NCBI GenBank assembly: GCA_015501595.1 | Contig: JADNRX010000001.1 | Location: 1,212,363-1,276,362 of the forward strand | Length of the DNA: 64,000 nucleotides | DNA from: Hymenopellis radicata | Lineage: Eukaryota; Basidiomycota; Agaricomycetes; Agaricales; Physalacriaceae | Direction of reading: 5' to 3' | Part shown: positions 1-12,420 of the stretch, piece after piece | Position numbering within the stretch: position 1 is the first letter of the stretch | Layout: every line of letters starts with the position of its first letter | The notes under the pieces: model-generated | The model's database searches: none | Told to the model about the DNA's origin: nothing | The model's input: only the letters and a program-made list of their open reading frames with translations | Made by a program: the position numbers and the translations under genes

Positions 1-221
1 GAGTAGGAGTATCTAAATAGTAGCCCGCAATGAATTGTGCCTAGTAATAGGTTCAGGTCAAACAACTGCCCATCCTTGACTGACTGATGATCAAGACCGG
101 AACCTTGTGGCGGTGAGAAATTATATGAGGCAGTTTCCGACAAGCACGACCAAACATTTCGCGGCTTAGAGCACTTCCTCATCCTCAACAGACTGACCTT
201 CATTCTCTCCTTTCGTGCTAA

Positions 222-1771
222 ATGTCTGCTCGCTATGCTCCCCTTCCTGCGCGGCCAGACCGTGACGCCCAGCACGAGATGGATGCAGCTTTCGACGACT
301 CCGACGACGAAGACGACATCAATGATGCGTCTGAGTCGCAACCTCTCAACCCGACGCCTAGTTCGCCGCAGCGCGGTCACCGCTCCATGCCGTCAACCCA
401 CATTCCGGGGACGTACGACTTTGAGAATGTCGACTATGACTACCCGCCGCCGGGCTCACCGCCGCCACCATCTGCCACGGCATTACCCAATAGCATTGGT
501 AACAGCAATGGTCTCATTCCTTCCTTCAACATTGGTACGTCGAGGGCCGGTCCCAGGAGAGGATGGCTCCAGCGCTCAGCCGGTGCGATATTGCCAACGC
601 CCGTCATGAGACGGCTAGGCTTGGCACCACAGCGCCCGGAAGGTGTCATCGGCGGCGGCACCAACAACGATGGCGTCTTTGCCAACGTCACCGCCAAGCC
701 AACACGGCCTATGCATATTCAAGACGGTGAGCATACAGTTTAATCTGGTCCTTATCGTCTCTCATTTTCACCAAGGTGACGAGATTCTTGTCGTTCCTGA
801 AGACACCCAAGCAGAGGCACCGCCCTCATATGCATCGGCGCAGGCAGACTCCGTACCACCATATTGGGAAACGACCGTTCATGCGCCCTTCTCCCCGGAT
901 TCAATGGGTGAACTAATGATCGATGCGCTTCCGACGGGCTCCCTCTTCTCATTCCTCTGCAATATGCTGGTCTCCATCTCCTTCCAGTTTATTGGCTTCC
1001 TTCTCACCTATCTGCTCCACACTTCGCATGCCGCACGTCTCGGGTCGCGCGCTGGACTCGGAGTTACCCTCATTCAATATGGCTTTGCCTTACGTGGCCG
1101 TCTCGATGATGTTAGTGACGGCGAAGGTGCATGGGGCCAATGGAGGTCGGATTCGGCAAATATTACCTGGCCTTCTGCACCCGACGCTGACTCTACATAT
1201 TACAACAACGCCACGTCTCCTACTGATTCACCATATCCCGGCCTCACAGAGGAACAAGCGGGACAGCTCGTCGCCGATGCCACAACGGAATGGCTCTCTT
1301 TCTTCCTGATGACAGTTGGTTAGTCTTATCATTTATTCGCACTGCCGCAATCGTTCAACTTCCATAAAAGGTTGGTTTGTGTTACTAACATCTCTACTTG
1401 GCTTTTGGCGTGTCAAGCGGTGGGAGCGCAGTATCATGGCGACCCAACAGACTACTCCCGCCACCACAACTGAAGGTCAAGGTTCACAGCCGGTCATGAC
1501 TCAGTTTGAGCGGGCCTTTGGTCTACACAGACTGTCCAGTGGAGATTTCTTCCGTCAAGGATTTGTTTTTGGCGGACGAAGAGATGATGATGACGACGAC
1601 GACGACGAAGCTAGAGCTCTTGCTGCTGCAGAGGAGGGTCATTCCGAAGAGGAGATTGCGCAATTGCTTGCCATAGCACCCGATGATCCGGATCGGGCGC
1701 GAATAATTACGGCGGCACTCGACAACGAAAGGCGCCTTCAGCAGGATTTACGTGCTGCTGGTTTATTGTAG
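222..1771 (+). CDS. Bsd2/Ndfip-family membrane trafficking adaptor
   Basis: Three exons (222-726, 776-1318, 1371-1771) join in frame to about 482 residues; both introns are GT-AG and about 50 nt. The N-terminal 200 residues are acidic and proline-rich, with PPPGSPPPP and a PPSY motif of the kind that recruits WW-domain HECT ubiquitin ligases. Hydrophobic segments follow, including FQFIGFLLTYLLHTSHAARL and GLGVTLIQYGF, the signature of the Ndfip/Bsd2 family. Another segment (VLLTSLLGFW) lies just after intron 2, and the tail holds a run of eight aspartates. Family members act in Golgi/endosome membranes as adaptors for Rsp5-type ubiquitination of transporters. Membership is well supported; the substrate here is inference. 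Confidence 0.85.
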
Positions 1772-1936
1772 TATTTAAGTCTACTTTCTTCAAATTTTAT
1801 ACTGTACACATCTACCAAAGGACTCAAAGGACTCGTTCGGGCTGTCGTATGATTATCTGATTGACTGCAAGCCATTCTTGGCAGGTTGCTTCAACTTGCT
1901 TGCGATCCACATCGGGATGCTGATTTATCTTGCACC

Positions 1937-2548
1937 ATGTCAACCGGTACCATCATTCGAAAGGCAACTGAGGCAGATACCCCATCATTATCGCGTATCT
2001 GTCTTCTCACGGCAGACGCAGGCAACTCAGCTGAGCATTTACACGATTTTGGAGAGCTTCCTGGGCTTGTATACGCGGTCCCTTATGCGAAAATTCCCGT
2101 CACATGCTGGGGATTCGTGTTGGAGGACCAAGGGGAAATCGTAGGATACGTTCTAGGATCTGCAGATACGCGCGCTTTCGAGAGCTACGCCTCCGAACAC
2201 TGGTGGCCTCCGCTCGCAGAGAAATACCCTCCATCGTTGGCCAAGAAGCCGGCAGACGAACGGTACATGAACCTGTTGAGGAACATGCATACTGCACCAG
2301 ACGTGAACATCGCGTTTTCGAAGGCCCATCTTCATATAGATATACTGCAGGAACATCAGGGAAAGGGATGGGGAAGAAAGTTGATCGAGGCAGCTGTTGA
2401 ATATCTCAAGAGCATCAATGTGGCGGGTGTGTGGGTAGGGATGGATCCCCGGAATGTTAATGCGCGCGCATTCTACGAGCGCTTGGGATTCAAGGTCATT
2501 GCCGGGGGGACAGAGTCCAATATGGGATTGGCATTTGTGGGTCCATAG
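1937..2548 (+). CDS. GNAT-family N-acetyltransferase
   Basis: Single-exon protein of 203 residues starting MSTGTIIRKAT. The ATG at 1937 is preferred to an in-frame upstream ATG at 1886, because conserved-looking sequence begins directly after it. Acetyl-CoA motif A is clear: HLHIDILQEHQGKGWGRKLI contains the Q-x-x-G-x-G pyrophosphate loop (QGKGWG) after the beta-4 strand. Motif B follows as NARAFYERLGFK, the usual GNAT C-terminal helix and strand. The gene lies 165 bp downstream of the Bsd2-like gene on the same strand. The substrate cannot be told from sequence. Confidence 0.85.
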   Translation: MSTGTIIRKATEADTPSLSRICLLTADAGNSAEHLHDFGELPGLVYAVPYAKIPVTCWGFVLEDQGEIVGYVLGSADTRAFESYASEHWWPPLAEKYPPSLAKKPADERYMNLLRNMHTAPDVNIAFSKAHLHIDILQEHQGKGWGRKLIEAAVEYLKSINVAGVWVGMDPRNVNARAFYERLGFKVIAGGTESNMGLAFVGP

Positions 2549-2844
2549 ATCATCTACGTGGGGTTGACAGAGCTTCGAACAATGGGTCGACTTTTACGTG
2601 TAAAGCGGCGTGACCCTGCTATTTGGGTACAAGGTGTACAATCCAACGTCCTCTTGAGAGAGAAGGTAGCGACTACAGAGCATTTTGGGAATAATGAGCG
2701 GGCCACGAGGTCACCTGGTATCCATGGAAGATGCGTGACATGGAAACCTTGTTTACACAACTTTATGGAGAACAAGAGCTACCAAATGCGGCAAAAGAGA
2801 ACGCGGTACGAATTGGTTGATCTGCATGACTGTGGTATAAAGCT

Positions 2845-3201
2845 GTGAAGGGTCGAATGTCCAACAGGCTGCCACTGCCATCCTCTCACCCAGCCATACA
2901 AGGCCCTAATTGCGCCACGTCTGCAGTTCGTGCTGGTCCAATGTCCTACTATAACTCCTTCTCGTCATTCGCAACGACGTCTACGTCTGGCACATCTTCA
3001 GCCAGCCCATGCACCCTCTTCATGCCTAACCAGTCTCCGCGAGACACCCATCTCATGTATGAAGAGCTTGGCCAGCTCTTTCCATCGAAATGTCGATCGT
3101 CTCTTTCTTCAGAGGAGGATGAGGTGGATGGAGAAGAGAAGAAGATGACAATCCTCTTGCGCAAAATATTTGGATTCCGGCGAAGGAGGAACTCGTTCTG
3201 A
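2845..3201 (+). CDS. Small hypothetical protein, doubtful
   Basis: Open frame of 118 codons; an internal Met at 2941 would give an 87-residue protein rich in serine and threonine. It has an acidic stretch (SEEDEVDGEEKK) and a basic end (FGFRRRRNSF). A TATAAAG-like string lies just upstream near 2836. I do not recognise a family. It occupies the otherwise empty gap between the acetyltransferase and the URA3 relic, and could simply be intergenic sequence. Confidence 0.25.
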   Translation: MKGRMSNRLPLPSSHPAIQGPNCATSAVRAGPMSYYNSFSSFATTSTSGTSSASPCTLFMPNQSPRDTHLMYEELGQLFPSKCRSSLSSEEDEVDGEEKKMTILLRKIFGFRRRRNSF

Positions 3202-3403
3202 ACGACTTTCCCAATACCCTTCCCATCCCTCCATACTCGATCTTTCGAGTTCCACATGCCATCCTAGCCGCGCCATGTCGCGTCTCGCACAATTGTCCTT
3301 CATTCCTTCACCTCCATTCCATACCACGGACTCGCATATACATAACCACCATCATTAGCACGCAAAGACATTCATAATATGTATACATATGTACAACACC
3401 TTG

Positions 3404-4295
3404 TCATTTTGATAGTCTCTCGAGATACGCATTCCAACCTTCTGTCCGATACCGTATTGCCTGCTCGGCAATCTTTTCTGTCAAGCTGTAGTCTTTCCCG
3501 TAGACACCGCGACCAACGATGATAACATCACATCCCGATTCCAGAACAACTTGACGCGGTGTTCTATACTGCTGGCCTATGGAGTCACCTTTGACGTCGA
3601 GGCCGACTCCCGGAGTAAGAATGAGAAAGTCTTCGTCCTGCGTTGACTCAGAGTCAGAGGCACCGATGCCATCCATACGTCTCTGCGCTATGAAGCCGAT
3701 GACAAAGTCGCGGTGTGCACGCGCCATTCGGACGGCTTCCTCGGTGTACACTCCTCGAGCTAGCGCGCCGGCGGTGCTCATTTCTGAGAGCAGTAGCAGG
3801 CCGCGATCCAAGGGCATACCGACAGAGATTAAACCGGTGATGATGGAGGGACCTGGGACGGGATGGGCATTGGTGATGTGGGACCAGCTCGCGATTTTAT
3901 GGACGCCACTGGAGTACTGCAACGCAACCGTGTTACCCGGCAACGTGTTGAGGCGCAGTAGATTGGTATAGTAGGGAATGCACCTATATCGGCGAATTTT
4001 CTGTCTTCAAAGATAACAAAGTCGTGCTTCACGCTGAGTCAAGTGCCTGCAGCTCAGCGATCAGAGATGGTTGAAAGTCTTCGAGGATATCAATGTGCGT
4101 CTTGAATGATACAAAGGTAAGATTCGAGCAGGAGATCGATAGAATCTTTGCCTTTATCAGACAGACGTAGGGCCCGACGGCGTTGAGATAGCGAGAAAAT
4201 CGCTGGACTTGGTGACGTCCACTGCACGAATTCGACTTCGCATAAAGTCGCTGACGTGATTTGATTTTCCTTTCCTGACTCGATCTTAATCTCAA
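3404..4295 (-). pseudogene. URA3: Orotidine-5'-phosphate decarboxylase (URA3) relic
   Basis: The C-terminal 170 codons (3404-about 3935) are intact and unmistakable, with [32 protein letters not shown] and [26 protein letters not shown] (catalytic Lys-Asp region) lies upstream. The 5' half is damaged. No AG acceptor lies before the NTVALQY exon (the site reads CCGG). The step from LQAL to KHDF near 4030 is out of frame, with 11 nt where 9 or 12 would fit. A second frame break lies near 4185 between DFLAI and NAVGPYVCLIK. The region before AVDVTK is garbled, and only about 75 bp separates it from the FRS2 start. One intron would use a GC donor (about 4152). The enzyme makes UMP from OMP; this copy should not encode an active one. 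Confidence 0.75.
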
Positions 4296-4307
4296 GTTAT
4301 CACCACC

Positions 4308-6350
4308 ATGGCGGAGCGTCTACAGCAGCTCGTCCTCGACACCCTCGATGCCCAGTCAACGATAAAGGATACCCGACAGCTCTTTCTCCCCGGCGCCAGC
4401 GCGCCCGCGGTCTCCAACGATGACCAGATCGTTATTCTCGGCGCGCTTAATTCGCTGCTCAGCCGCGACGTTGGTACATTGCAGTTCTTGCCTCGATGGG
4501 CCGCTCATTGCATTCTAGATGATAAAATACGATACCCATGAAGTCTTTACACATGCTCTAACGCCCGAGGGTGCGTTAATCGTTAAGGAGGGATCGCACG
4601 AAGCACGGGTGTGGAATGCGCTCCCAGTCAAGGGACAAGGTGCACCGGTGCCCGCGGCTGCACTCAAGAAACTCGTCGGTGATGAGACCGCCAAAGTTGG
4701 ACAGGGCCGCGCCTTCAAAAATGGATGGATCGGGAAAGAGGGTGATGGACTCGTCAGAACAGTGAGGGATTGCCGGGCTGGTCGTGGAGACGTGCTTATG
4801 ATTCGATCCAGGCAGAGACTATCCAGGACACGACCCAGCTTGAGCTGCAGGAGATAGAGTCTACGGGATCTCTCAAGTCGGGCGAGAAAATTCTAGCCGA
4901 TCTTCGCAAACGAAAACTCATCGTCCAAAAGTATGACTTTGCAGCCAGTACGATCCTACATATATCCTCATTGTCTTCGTTAGGAAGGGGCAATGGTTCA
5001 CCGTGCACAAGGGTCACGAATTCACCACATCCACAGCCAAGCCGGAGACTGATCTCACCACGGAGATGTTGACGTCGTGAGTCGTGTAAATCATTGCTAT
5101 CATTCCGCTCATCGACGCGATTGTCATCAAGTGGAAAGTGGAAAACATCCAAATTCAAGAAATACAACTTTGAAGCAGAAGGCATACCCACAAGTGGAGG
5201 CGCGTTACACATGCTCCTCAAAGTACGTGAAGAGATACGGAATATCTTCTTAGAAATGGGGTAAATACATTCTCTTCCGCCTCTTGGGTCTTACTCATCA
5301 CTCTGAAACAGCTTCGCAGAGATGCCCACACAATCTTATGTAGAGTCTGGTTTCTGGTGCTTCGACGCCTTGTTCGTTCCCCAACAACACCCAGCGCGAG
5401 ATCTACAGGATACCTTTTACATATCCGGTCAGTGATATTTCTTTGAAGAACTGCAATCATCTGAAAAATTTAGACCCTCCGCACTCCCTCCCTCCTGAGA
5501 AGGCATATTATGAGAGGGTTTCAAAAGTACATGAGCACGGTGACTTCGGTTCAACAGGATACCGTGCACCTTGGGTACCCGAGGAATCTTCGAAACTTTT
5601 ACTCAGAACCCACACTACCGCATCGTCGGCACACATGCTGTACAAACTTGCCGCCAAATGTCGAGGAGAGAAGGTTGAGGGCGATGAGAGCGAGTTCACG
5701 CATGGTGGAAAATCGACAACCGAACACGGAAAGACGGACGATGGATTCACGCCTGCAAAGCTTTTCAGTATAGATCGGGTTTTCAGAAACGAGACTATGG
5801 ACGCCACACATCTGGCAGAATTTCACCAAGTAGAAGGTGTCGTCGCTGATCGAAATTTGACGTTGGCTGATCTCATCGGTACGCCCAATTGAGGCCCGGT
5901 TGCGCTAGAACTGCCAGTTGACACTATGTAGGTTTCATGCGCGTCTTCTTTAAGAAGATGGGTATCGAGAAAGTGAGGTTCAAACCTGCGTATAACCCTT
6001 ACACGGAGGTCGGTATATTTCTTCGTTCTCGTCAGTTCAAGCTGACTGGTCGGCAGCCCTCGCTTGAAATTTTCGCATTCCATCTAATGTTGAATAAATG
6101 GGTCGAGGTCGGTAATAGTGGCATGTTCCGGCCTGAGATGTTGGAGCCTATGGGTTTCCCCAAAGACGTTCGCGTACACGGCTGGGGTCTTAGTCTTGAG
6201 CGGCCTACGATGATTCGGTGAGTACATCATCATCGTTTGCTGCTTATTTTGATTGTGCTCATCAGATATGGCATCAACAACATTCGGACGCTGGTTGGCC
6301 ACAAGGTACCAATAGACCAGGTAGAAAACTCGCCGGCTGTTATGTTCTGA
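4308..6350 (+). CDS. FRS2: Cytosolic phenylalanyl-tRNA synthetase alpha subunit
   Basis: Ten exons splice cleanly: 4308-4469, 4519-4761, 4812-4930, 4984-5076, 5132-5260, 5312-5427, 5474-5878, 5932-6008, 6057-6217 and 6266-6350, giving 529 residues, near the usual length for fungal PheRS alpha. The class II core is visible: [20 protein letters not shown] (motif 1/2 region), then [32 protein letters not shown], and motif 3 [20 protein letters not shown]. The N-terminal part is helical (tRNA-binding/regulatory). It charges tRNA-Phe in the cytosol as an alpha2beta2 enzyme with FRS1. It is divergent from the URA3 relic with almost no space between them. All exons are undamaged. Confidence 0.95.
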
Positions 6351-6541
6351 TTTACTTGGGATGTCCGCATGAAGTGTATGTTTAGAAATGTATAAGAGTG
6401 TAGCTTGATGTTGCCCAGGATCCGTGAGTCAAGTTGGCAACTGGGGTTGGTATATTCGAATCAGTGTAAGTAGTACAGCGTCCTTGATCTAGGCGTTACC
6501 TACAACGAGCGCCACAAGCAATTGAACATTATGTACGATAG

Positions 6542-7867
6542 CTAGTCTTCAAAGACTGACATGGGCTGTGTAAGCATACTGGGAAACAACTTGGTATTGT
6601 TCTGTATATCAGAAAGGAACTGACGTCCGACCCGCTTTGCTTGTCGCGGGGATGGATGTGCAACGGGATCCTTCGAAAACTGAAGAACGGCCATCGAGTT
6701 TCCACTATCGAAAGACGGCTGCAACTGAAGAGTTTTCAGGTTTCTCTCCGGAGGGGGGAGATCATCTTCCCTGCGCGTGCTGATATACAAACACACGAGG
6801 ATCATTACGAGGAGAAGTGCAATGCCGCCGAAAGAAGCCCCGAGCACGATTGGGAGAATCTTCTCTGGCGGTATACCCCGTACAGAGAGAAGCGCCGCAT
6901 CAGATGCTCTTGGTGCTAGGCGTAGCGGTGCTCTTTGAGAGACAAAAATAGGCGGCTCGGCTGACCTGTGGTAACATTAATACGAAGACCGTAGGCTGTC
7001 TCTAAAGACCGTACGGGCAAAAGTCACCGTAAGCCCGAAATCAGACTAAATAGACAGGTAAGTAAACAGAAAAGCTTCTATGAAGGCATGGCACTTACGG
7101 CGGTGGCGTCGCAAGCGATTGACGCCGCTTGACAGAGACCGGATATACCTGTCAGAGCAATGAGGATGGCAACGAGCTGAACGTCAAGATCCCCACAATG
7201 TATGCTCTTTTGTGTTCGGTCAGAGCACGAGAGACTGACGACAGCTTCAGCTAACATAGCAGAGCAGTCATAGGACCTACACGAGCGATAACGAGGGAAG
7301 GGAACACGTGCTATGGCTGAAGCTTGGTATGAGTCACGAACCTCTTCCAAGAAGACTGAACTTACCTTGCGACCGAGACTGAAGAGGCCGTGAGATCGAC
7401 TTGAGCACATTCCTGTAACAAGGAGTCGCTTGTTGGCCCTGTTCAGTGTTAGCGAACGGGGCGCCGGCTGTGGTGAGGTGGCGTACCTTCGAACGAACTT
7501 CCGAAAAATCTCCGTGAGTCCAAAGTCACTGAAAATAAAGAGAACCCACATAGACACAATCCCGGGGCCGGAAGTCGTTTCGTGTGTGTTGGATTCCTCT
7601 AGAATCGCTTCATTCCCAATAAATAGAAAGGGCTAAATATTCATATCATCAGCCGCTCGATTGTGGATCGCAAGGACGGGAAGGCTCGCACGCTTCCAGA
7701 GTCGCAGCTGGAGGAAAACACGCAGTCAAACCACGAAGAAGAGCAAAGGAAACAAACTCACTGGTTCACAAAATGAATGACCCGGAGGCTGAGACTACTC
7801 TCAAAACATGACACAGGAAAAAGACGATTGGCCAGCAATGTTGGAGAACGGACGAGGAGCGTTGCAT
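6542..7867 (-). CDS. Secreted-type single-pass membrane protein, model approximate
   Basis: The likely start is the ATG at 7867, which opens a signal peptide (WPIVFFLCHVLRVVSA). The last exon carries a transmembrane helix (VLGASFGGIALLLVMILVCLYI) followed by RREDDLPPPER and a roughly 80-residue cytosolic tail ending VFED. Open stretches between about 7080 and 7600 (for example around RSLTLNRANKRLL) probably supply ectodomain exons, but I could not splice them with certainty. Signal peptide, small ectodomain, one helix and a disordered tail is a common architecture in Agaricomycetes, with no known function. A damaged gene is possible. Confidence 0.45.
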
Positions 7868-8455
7868 AGCATATGGTAGCAAGGGACTAGCAAATTACCT
7901 GAGGCTAGGCGGCTTTTAAGTACACGACCCACTGGGCAACCTCTTATGGGTTTCAAGTCTAAGCAAAAAGGTTCCAATAGAAATCTGCGGAGCCGGTGAT
8001 AGCACGCTCAAAGACTCTACTTGGAGGGTCGAGCCCACGTAGATCGATCTTCGAACACCATGAATACCCCCGTCATAACGTTTCGAATTCGAATGCTATG
8101 TAGTCGGACGCCACGATCGTTGCATAGTGATGCCCGAAGGGAGAGCAACGATCACTCCCTGAGCCCCAAAAACCTCCGTGTAGGTACCAGGAACCGAGTG
8201 GAGGAAAGGGACCCATCGGCGTCCATAAAATGACAACGCTCAGTGTTCTCATAGTGCGTTCGCCCCCGCCTCATGCCTCATGATGTACATAGGGTTGCAA
8301 GGCGAGGGATGTGAGCGGATGGTTTAAGTGGGGGGTCCCCTGCAGCGTACAAGAAACGTCATGCTGCGCTGGAACACGAAAGAGAAGAGCGTAGCAACTG
8401 CGCAGATATATAAGCATGTAAAAATGACACCCTTGAAGATGTAGAGAGATCCAAG
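7868..8455. other. Intergenic, no gene seen
   Basis: About 590 bp between the divergent start of the membrane protein gene and the 3' end of the SHOC1-like gene. It holds only short unsupported frames (for example 8021-8233) and no recognisable RNA or repeat. Confidence 0.5.
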
Positions 8456-11400
8456 TCAGGCAGGTACTACATTAGGATCAGGATCAGAGGATTCCAAGGC
8501 TTGAGTACGACTCTCGATGCACTCGTTCACCGAAAGCTACAACTACGTCAGTATGAGAGCCCAAAGAGCATTGACGAACGTACCATTCTTTCCTTCCCAA
8601 CGAGAAGGGCGAACATCTCCATTCTCTCGTGAGACGATAATGCCAAAAAGTCGTCGACGTTTATCTGGCACAGAATGACGTATGCTGCAAAGTGATTCAT
8701 GCGGGGCACAGCGGCTAGACTCTCCTCTTCCTAAAAATCGCTTCAGGATCAACGGTCAATCAAGAAAGCTTATCTTACCGCTGGCACTTCTCCATCCAAC
8801 CATGGGCGATCTCCCCATAACGTGCCATCCAGCTGTTCGGCCATGTCACCGTAATATCTAGTAAGCAAAGCTGCCTCGTAAACACTGTCGGCGAAGGCTG
8901 TATGCACGGAACATGACGCGCTCTTCTTTTCACAGGCTTCCATTAAAGAAAGGTCTCGCCTGAATCGTCCCATAGCCTTGATTGCAGGAGGTGTATACGC
9001 GTTGAAGCTAGCGTCATGCTTTTCTGCTGCCTTGAAAGAACACGAAATAGGATACGCTTCAAAGACGACGAGGATCTGTCGGTACCGCCACGACTGTTCC
9101 GAAATATTGGCGATCAGAGCTTCACGCTGGGTAGCGAGAGAGACGAGGCTTGCGAAGATGATAGAGGTATTGGCGTCCAGAATGAGATCGACACCTGACA
9201 AGTGTTCTCGCTCGACAAAGTTGACGCCGCAATCGGACGAGCGAAGAATGCGGAGGAGCACATTTTTCTGCAAGAGATCGATTGACGCGAAGTAATGATG
9301 CTCATGAGTAGGAGGATCGCGAGCGGGCAAACGGAGCGTATTATTGTCATATAGTTCTGGAGGGGCCGTAGGATGTACATCAGGTGCAATAGGCCGATCC
9401 ATCTGAGGAGGAGCAGGTTGTCGAAGAACAGGCTGGGGCTCAAGCAAACGCCGAGCGCGCAGTCGAAGAAATTCCGAGAGTCCTGCGGCATGACTAGCGA
9501 GACTCGGCTCTGCGAAAAGAGTATCTTGTTCAGGATTAAGAGAGACATGGTCAGGCTGAAGGTCTTGACTAAGGGCGTCAGCTTGAAGAGCTTGAGGCTC
9601 GACGGTCAGATTTTGATTGTCATCGAGGGTAAGACTTGGCCGAAGAATAGACTGCGCTCTGGACAAGCCTTCATGAGAGTCGAACTCGAGAGACAATGGG
9701 TCAAAGGGTCCTGGCAGAAGGCGCAGCGGCGACGAATGGCCAAACGAGGGCTGTCGTTGTACGACATCAACTTCTGGGTACGATGAATGTCCAGCTTGCA
9801 TGGGTTCCTGTTCGATGACATGGCCAAGAGGACCTGAATAGGAGAAATGAAAGTGATGGTGGTCCTCCTCCAAAGCGGGTTCGACAAAGAGACCTTGTCC
9901 CAAAAAGCCTGCATCATCGTGACGATCGAGTCGTCGTCGTTTAGCAGAAGGGAAGAGAGGACGATTCTCTTCATTGTCCATGGACAGCACGGTATTCAAG
10001 TCATCAATCTCGTCACGAGGATAATGTGCTGCGAGAAAGGGTTGTTTTGTATATGATGGAGGAAGAGGATCGTTCTCCTTGTCACTGTCCGACTCGTCCT
10101 CGGGGAAGATGGGATCCTCAACGCCATTCGTCCGGCAGCGCTCTACCCGAGAAAGGATTATTGCGGTATCGATTGGCGATGGTCCGAATTCGAAGGGCTG
10201 ATATTCAGTCCATCGCTCTTCGTCTAGAATGGGATCGTGGTCGAAGACTGCAAGGGACTCAAGTAGATGGTGAACCTCGCTTTCGATATGCTTCTTGGGA
10301 AGTCCAACTTTCGTGTCATCGCCGTCGAGAAGAATAGTGGAGCCCGTAACTTGCATATTGCTCGGCAGCTTTTCCTTGACGCTAGAAGGGCTAGTCGGGC
10401 ATCTCGATTATATGACCCGAATCGTAAGCAGAAGAGGTACTAACGTCCAGGAAAGAGTTAGGTTGAGAGCTTTGAGACCTTTCGCTTTCCTTAAAAACTG
10501 GTGGAGCATGTTTGAAGACTCTGCTGCCTGGTTACTTTTTGTTGGTATCACGAAGTCCCAAAACTCAAGGGAATAAAGAGATCGTTGGCCGCGTGGACAT
10601 TTGGAGCAGATAATATTGGCACTGTGATGTGATCTGTTAGTTCTGGAAAGGAAGCCGATGAGACCCACACCCTTCATGAGCAGACTTTCGCTGGCGGTGA
10701 CGGTCTCTTCCATGATAATGGTCTTGCAATCGCTCTCTTTTACGGAATGGCAAATGGCCATAAGGTCGTCATGTAGGTCGTCGGGTTCAAGTGTTGATGG
10801 TTGTCCAACAGTAGACCAAGAAGGTTCTGGAGAGTGACGTGTCGTTTCCTCCGCAACATGAGACAATCGTACATGGTCCAGCAGGAATGCAGCCAATCTA
10901 AGAAGGTATGAATAATAGAACCGCCGACGCCACATCTATACTGACGATTCGTTTGCCTTTCGTCTTGTCACCGGGCGTGAAGAACCTTTGATTCTCCTGT
11001 TACGCGGTATGGGAGGTACCTCTAGAGAGACTGTGCTTGAGTACTAATTCAAAATGGAGGAGAAGGGACCCACCCATCTTGCTGAATGTTTGTATGCTGA
11101 ACGGACTGGTATCTGGAGATGGGAGATTGAAAAGCTGGTCTACGTTATCTTCTTGGCTTGATGATAGTGACGGCGGAGACGATATGCTGCTGAAAGCCTC
11201 TGGAGAATAAATTGATCAGCACCGTGGAAAGAAGCTCGCGCAGGCTACCTACGCCAACCATCAACAACACGCATATTTTCTCTGAATATATCAACATCGT
11301 CCTCTTCCACTTTTACGACCGGTGGAATCTTCTTCGGCAGGTCAGCCATCGACTGAAAATCGGGTAAAATCTTTGCCTTCTGGGCCGTGCCGCCGTGAAT

Positions 11401-12397
11401 TCGTTGAGAGCGAGGGAAGATGGGAACAAATTCTTCCCGCCAGATGTGTATACGAGGTGAGTCTGGTAGTGTGCGAGGGTCAAGATAAGGGTTCCTGTAG
11501 TTTGTACCAGGTCGGGACAAGGATGCTGCCGACTTGAGAAGGGCGGACACATCATGATGTTCTTCTGCTTGCAGACGCCAAGTTAAATTTCTGAGACATC
11601 TCGGTGAGATGGTATTGCGAAAAGCAAAACAAAGGCGTACAAGAGATCGGATTGCGAGACTGCAGTGTCCTCCAACTGGGGCAACGGCACGGGAACAAGA
11701 TTGCTGTGACCTGTAGGTAACCCTCGACTGAACTGACCGGCGCCAGGCCTAGGAGTTGCCCGAGTCGATTTGAGGGACAGCGTGGAAGTCATTCGGGTCT
11801 GGTGAGAGGCTGCAGTGACGTCGACTGGACTTTTTACTGAGAAAACGAAAAAACCAGAGTGATGAACACACACCAGGACATTCCTTGATGAGTCTTTCCG
11901 TCTTTGAGGGACCTTTCCCAGTCCGCATAGCACTTTTCAGATACTGAGAGACCTCTGCTGTGATCTGGAACTTTTCCTGGTACGGTGCGACGCCCTGTAG
12001 CTCTAACAGCTCTGTGAGGCGTTCCCATGGGTCCATCGGGAGCCTTAGGGCATTTTTGTCATGTAAAGGTATTATTTTGAGCGATTCCTCGAGCAGCTGG
12101 TGGACAGTGAGTAGACTGGACACGGGTGCTCCTAAGACAGCCGACCTCTGATACGGCGTCATTTGTAAACTGAACGTGGTCAACGGTCAGATGCGCAAAC
12201 GCGTATTCGTAGAGAAGACTGCGGATATGCTCGCGGAAAACGCGTTCCTCGTCGTCGTCGTGACTGTCGAGCATGACGGTGAGAGCAAGGGATCGGACCG
12301 ACATGCCGGAGCCATGAACAATGCGCGTGCTCTGGAGTCTGCATGCTTCGTTTGTCCCTCCATCGACGACTAATACCCTTGCTATACCCAATGCCAA
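8456..12397 (-). CDS. Zip2/SHOC1-like meiotic XPF-family protein
   Basis: Large multi-exon gene on the minus strand. The 3' exons are secure: 8456-8536, 8584-8730, 8779-10381 and an exon ending at 10445. The 528-codon exon has a disordered acidic middle, then a C-terminal region (LLQKNVLLRILRSSDCGVNF, GVDLILDANTSIIFASL, SWRYRQILVVFEAYP) that reads as a degenerate XPF/ERCC4 nuclease fold. The next exon (MNHFAAYVILCQINVDDFLALS, then ERMEMFALLVGKERM) matches a helix-hairpin-helix pair like that of XPF. I see no catalytic ERKxxxD, as expected of Zip2/SHOC1, which pairs with Spo16 at crossover sites. Upstream coding blocks lie near 11058-11205, 11245-11600 and 11895-12183; the 5' end (12059-12397) is uncertain. 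The family call is inference from fold-like patterns. Confidence 0.6.
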
Positions 12398-12420
12398 TAC
12401 CTAGCCTTTAACGACCTTCA

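Noticed and set aside
6840..6920. Plus-strand frame with basic C-terminus (6641-6919)
   Set aside because: Antisense to the transmembrane exon of the 6.5-7.9 kb membrane protein; the minus-strand reading explains the hydrophobic pattern better.
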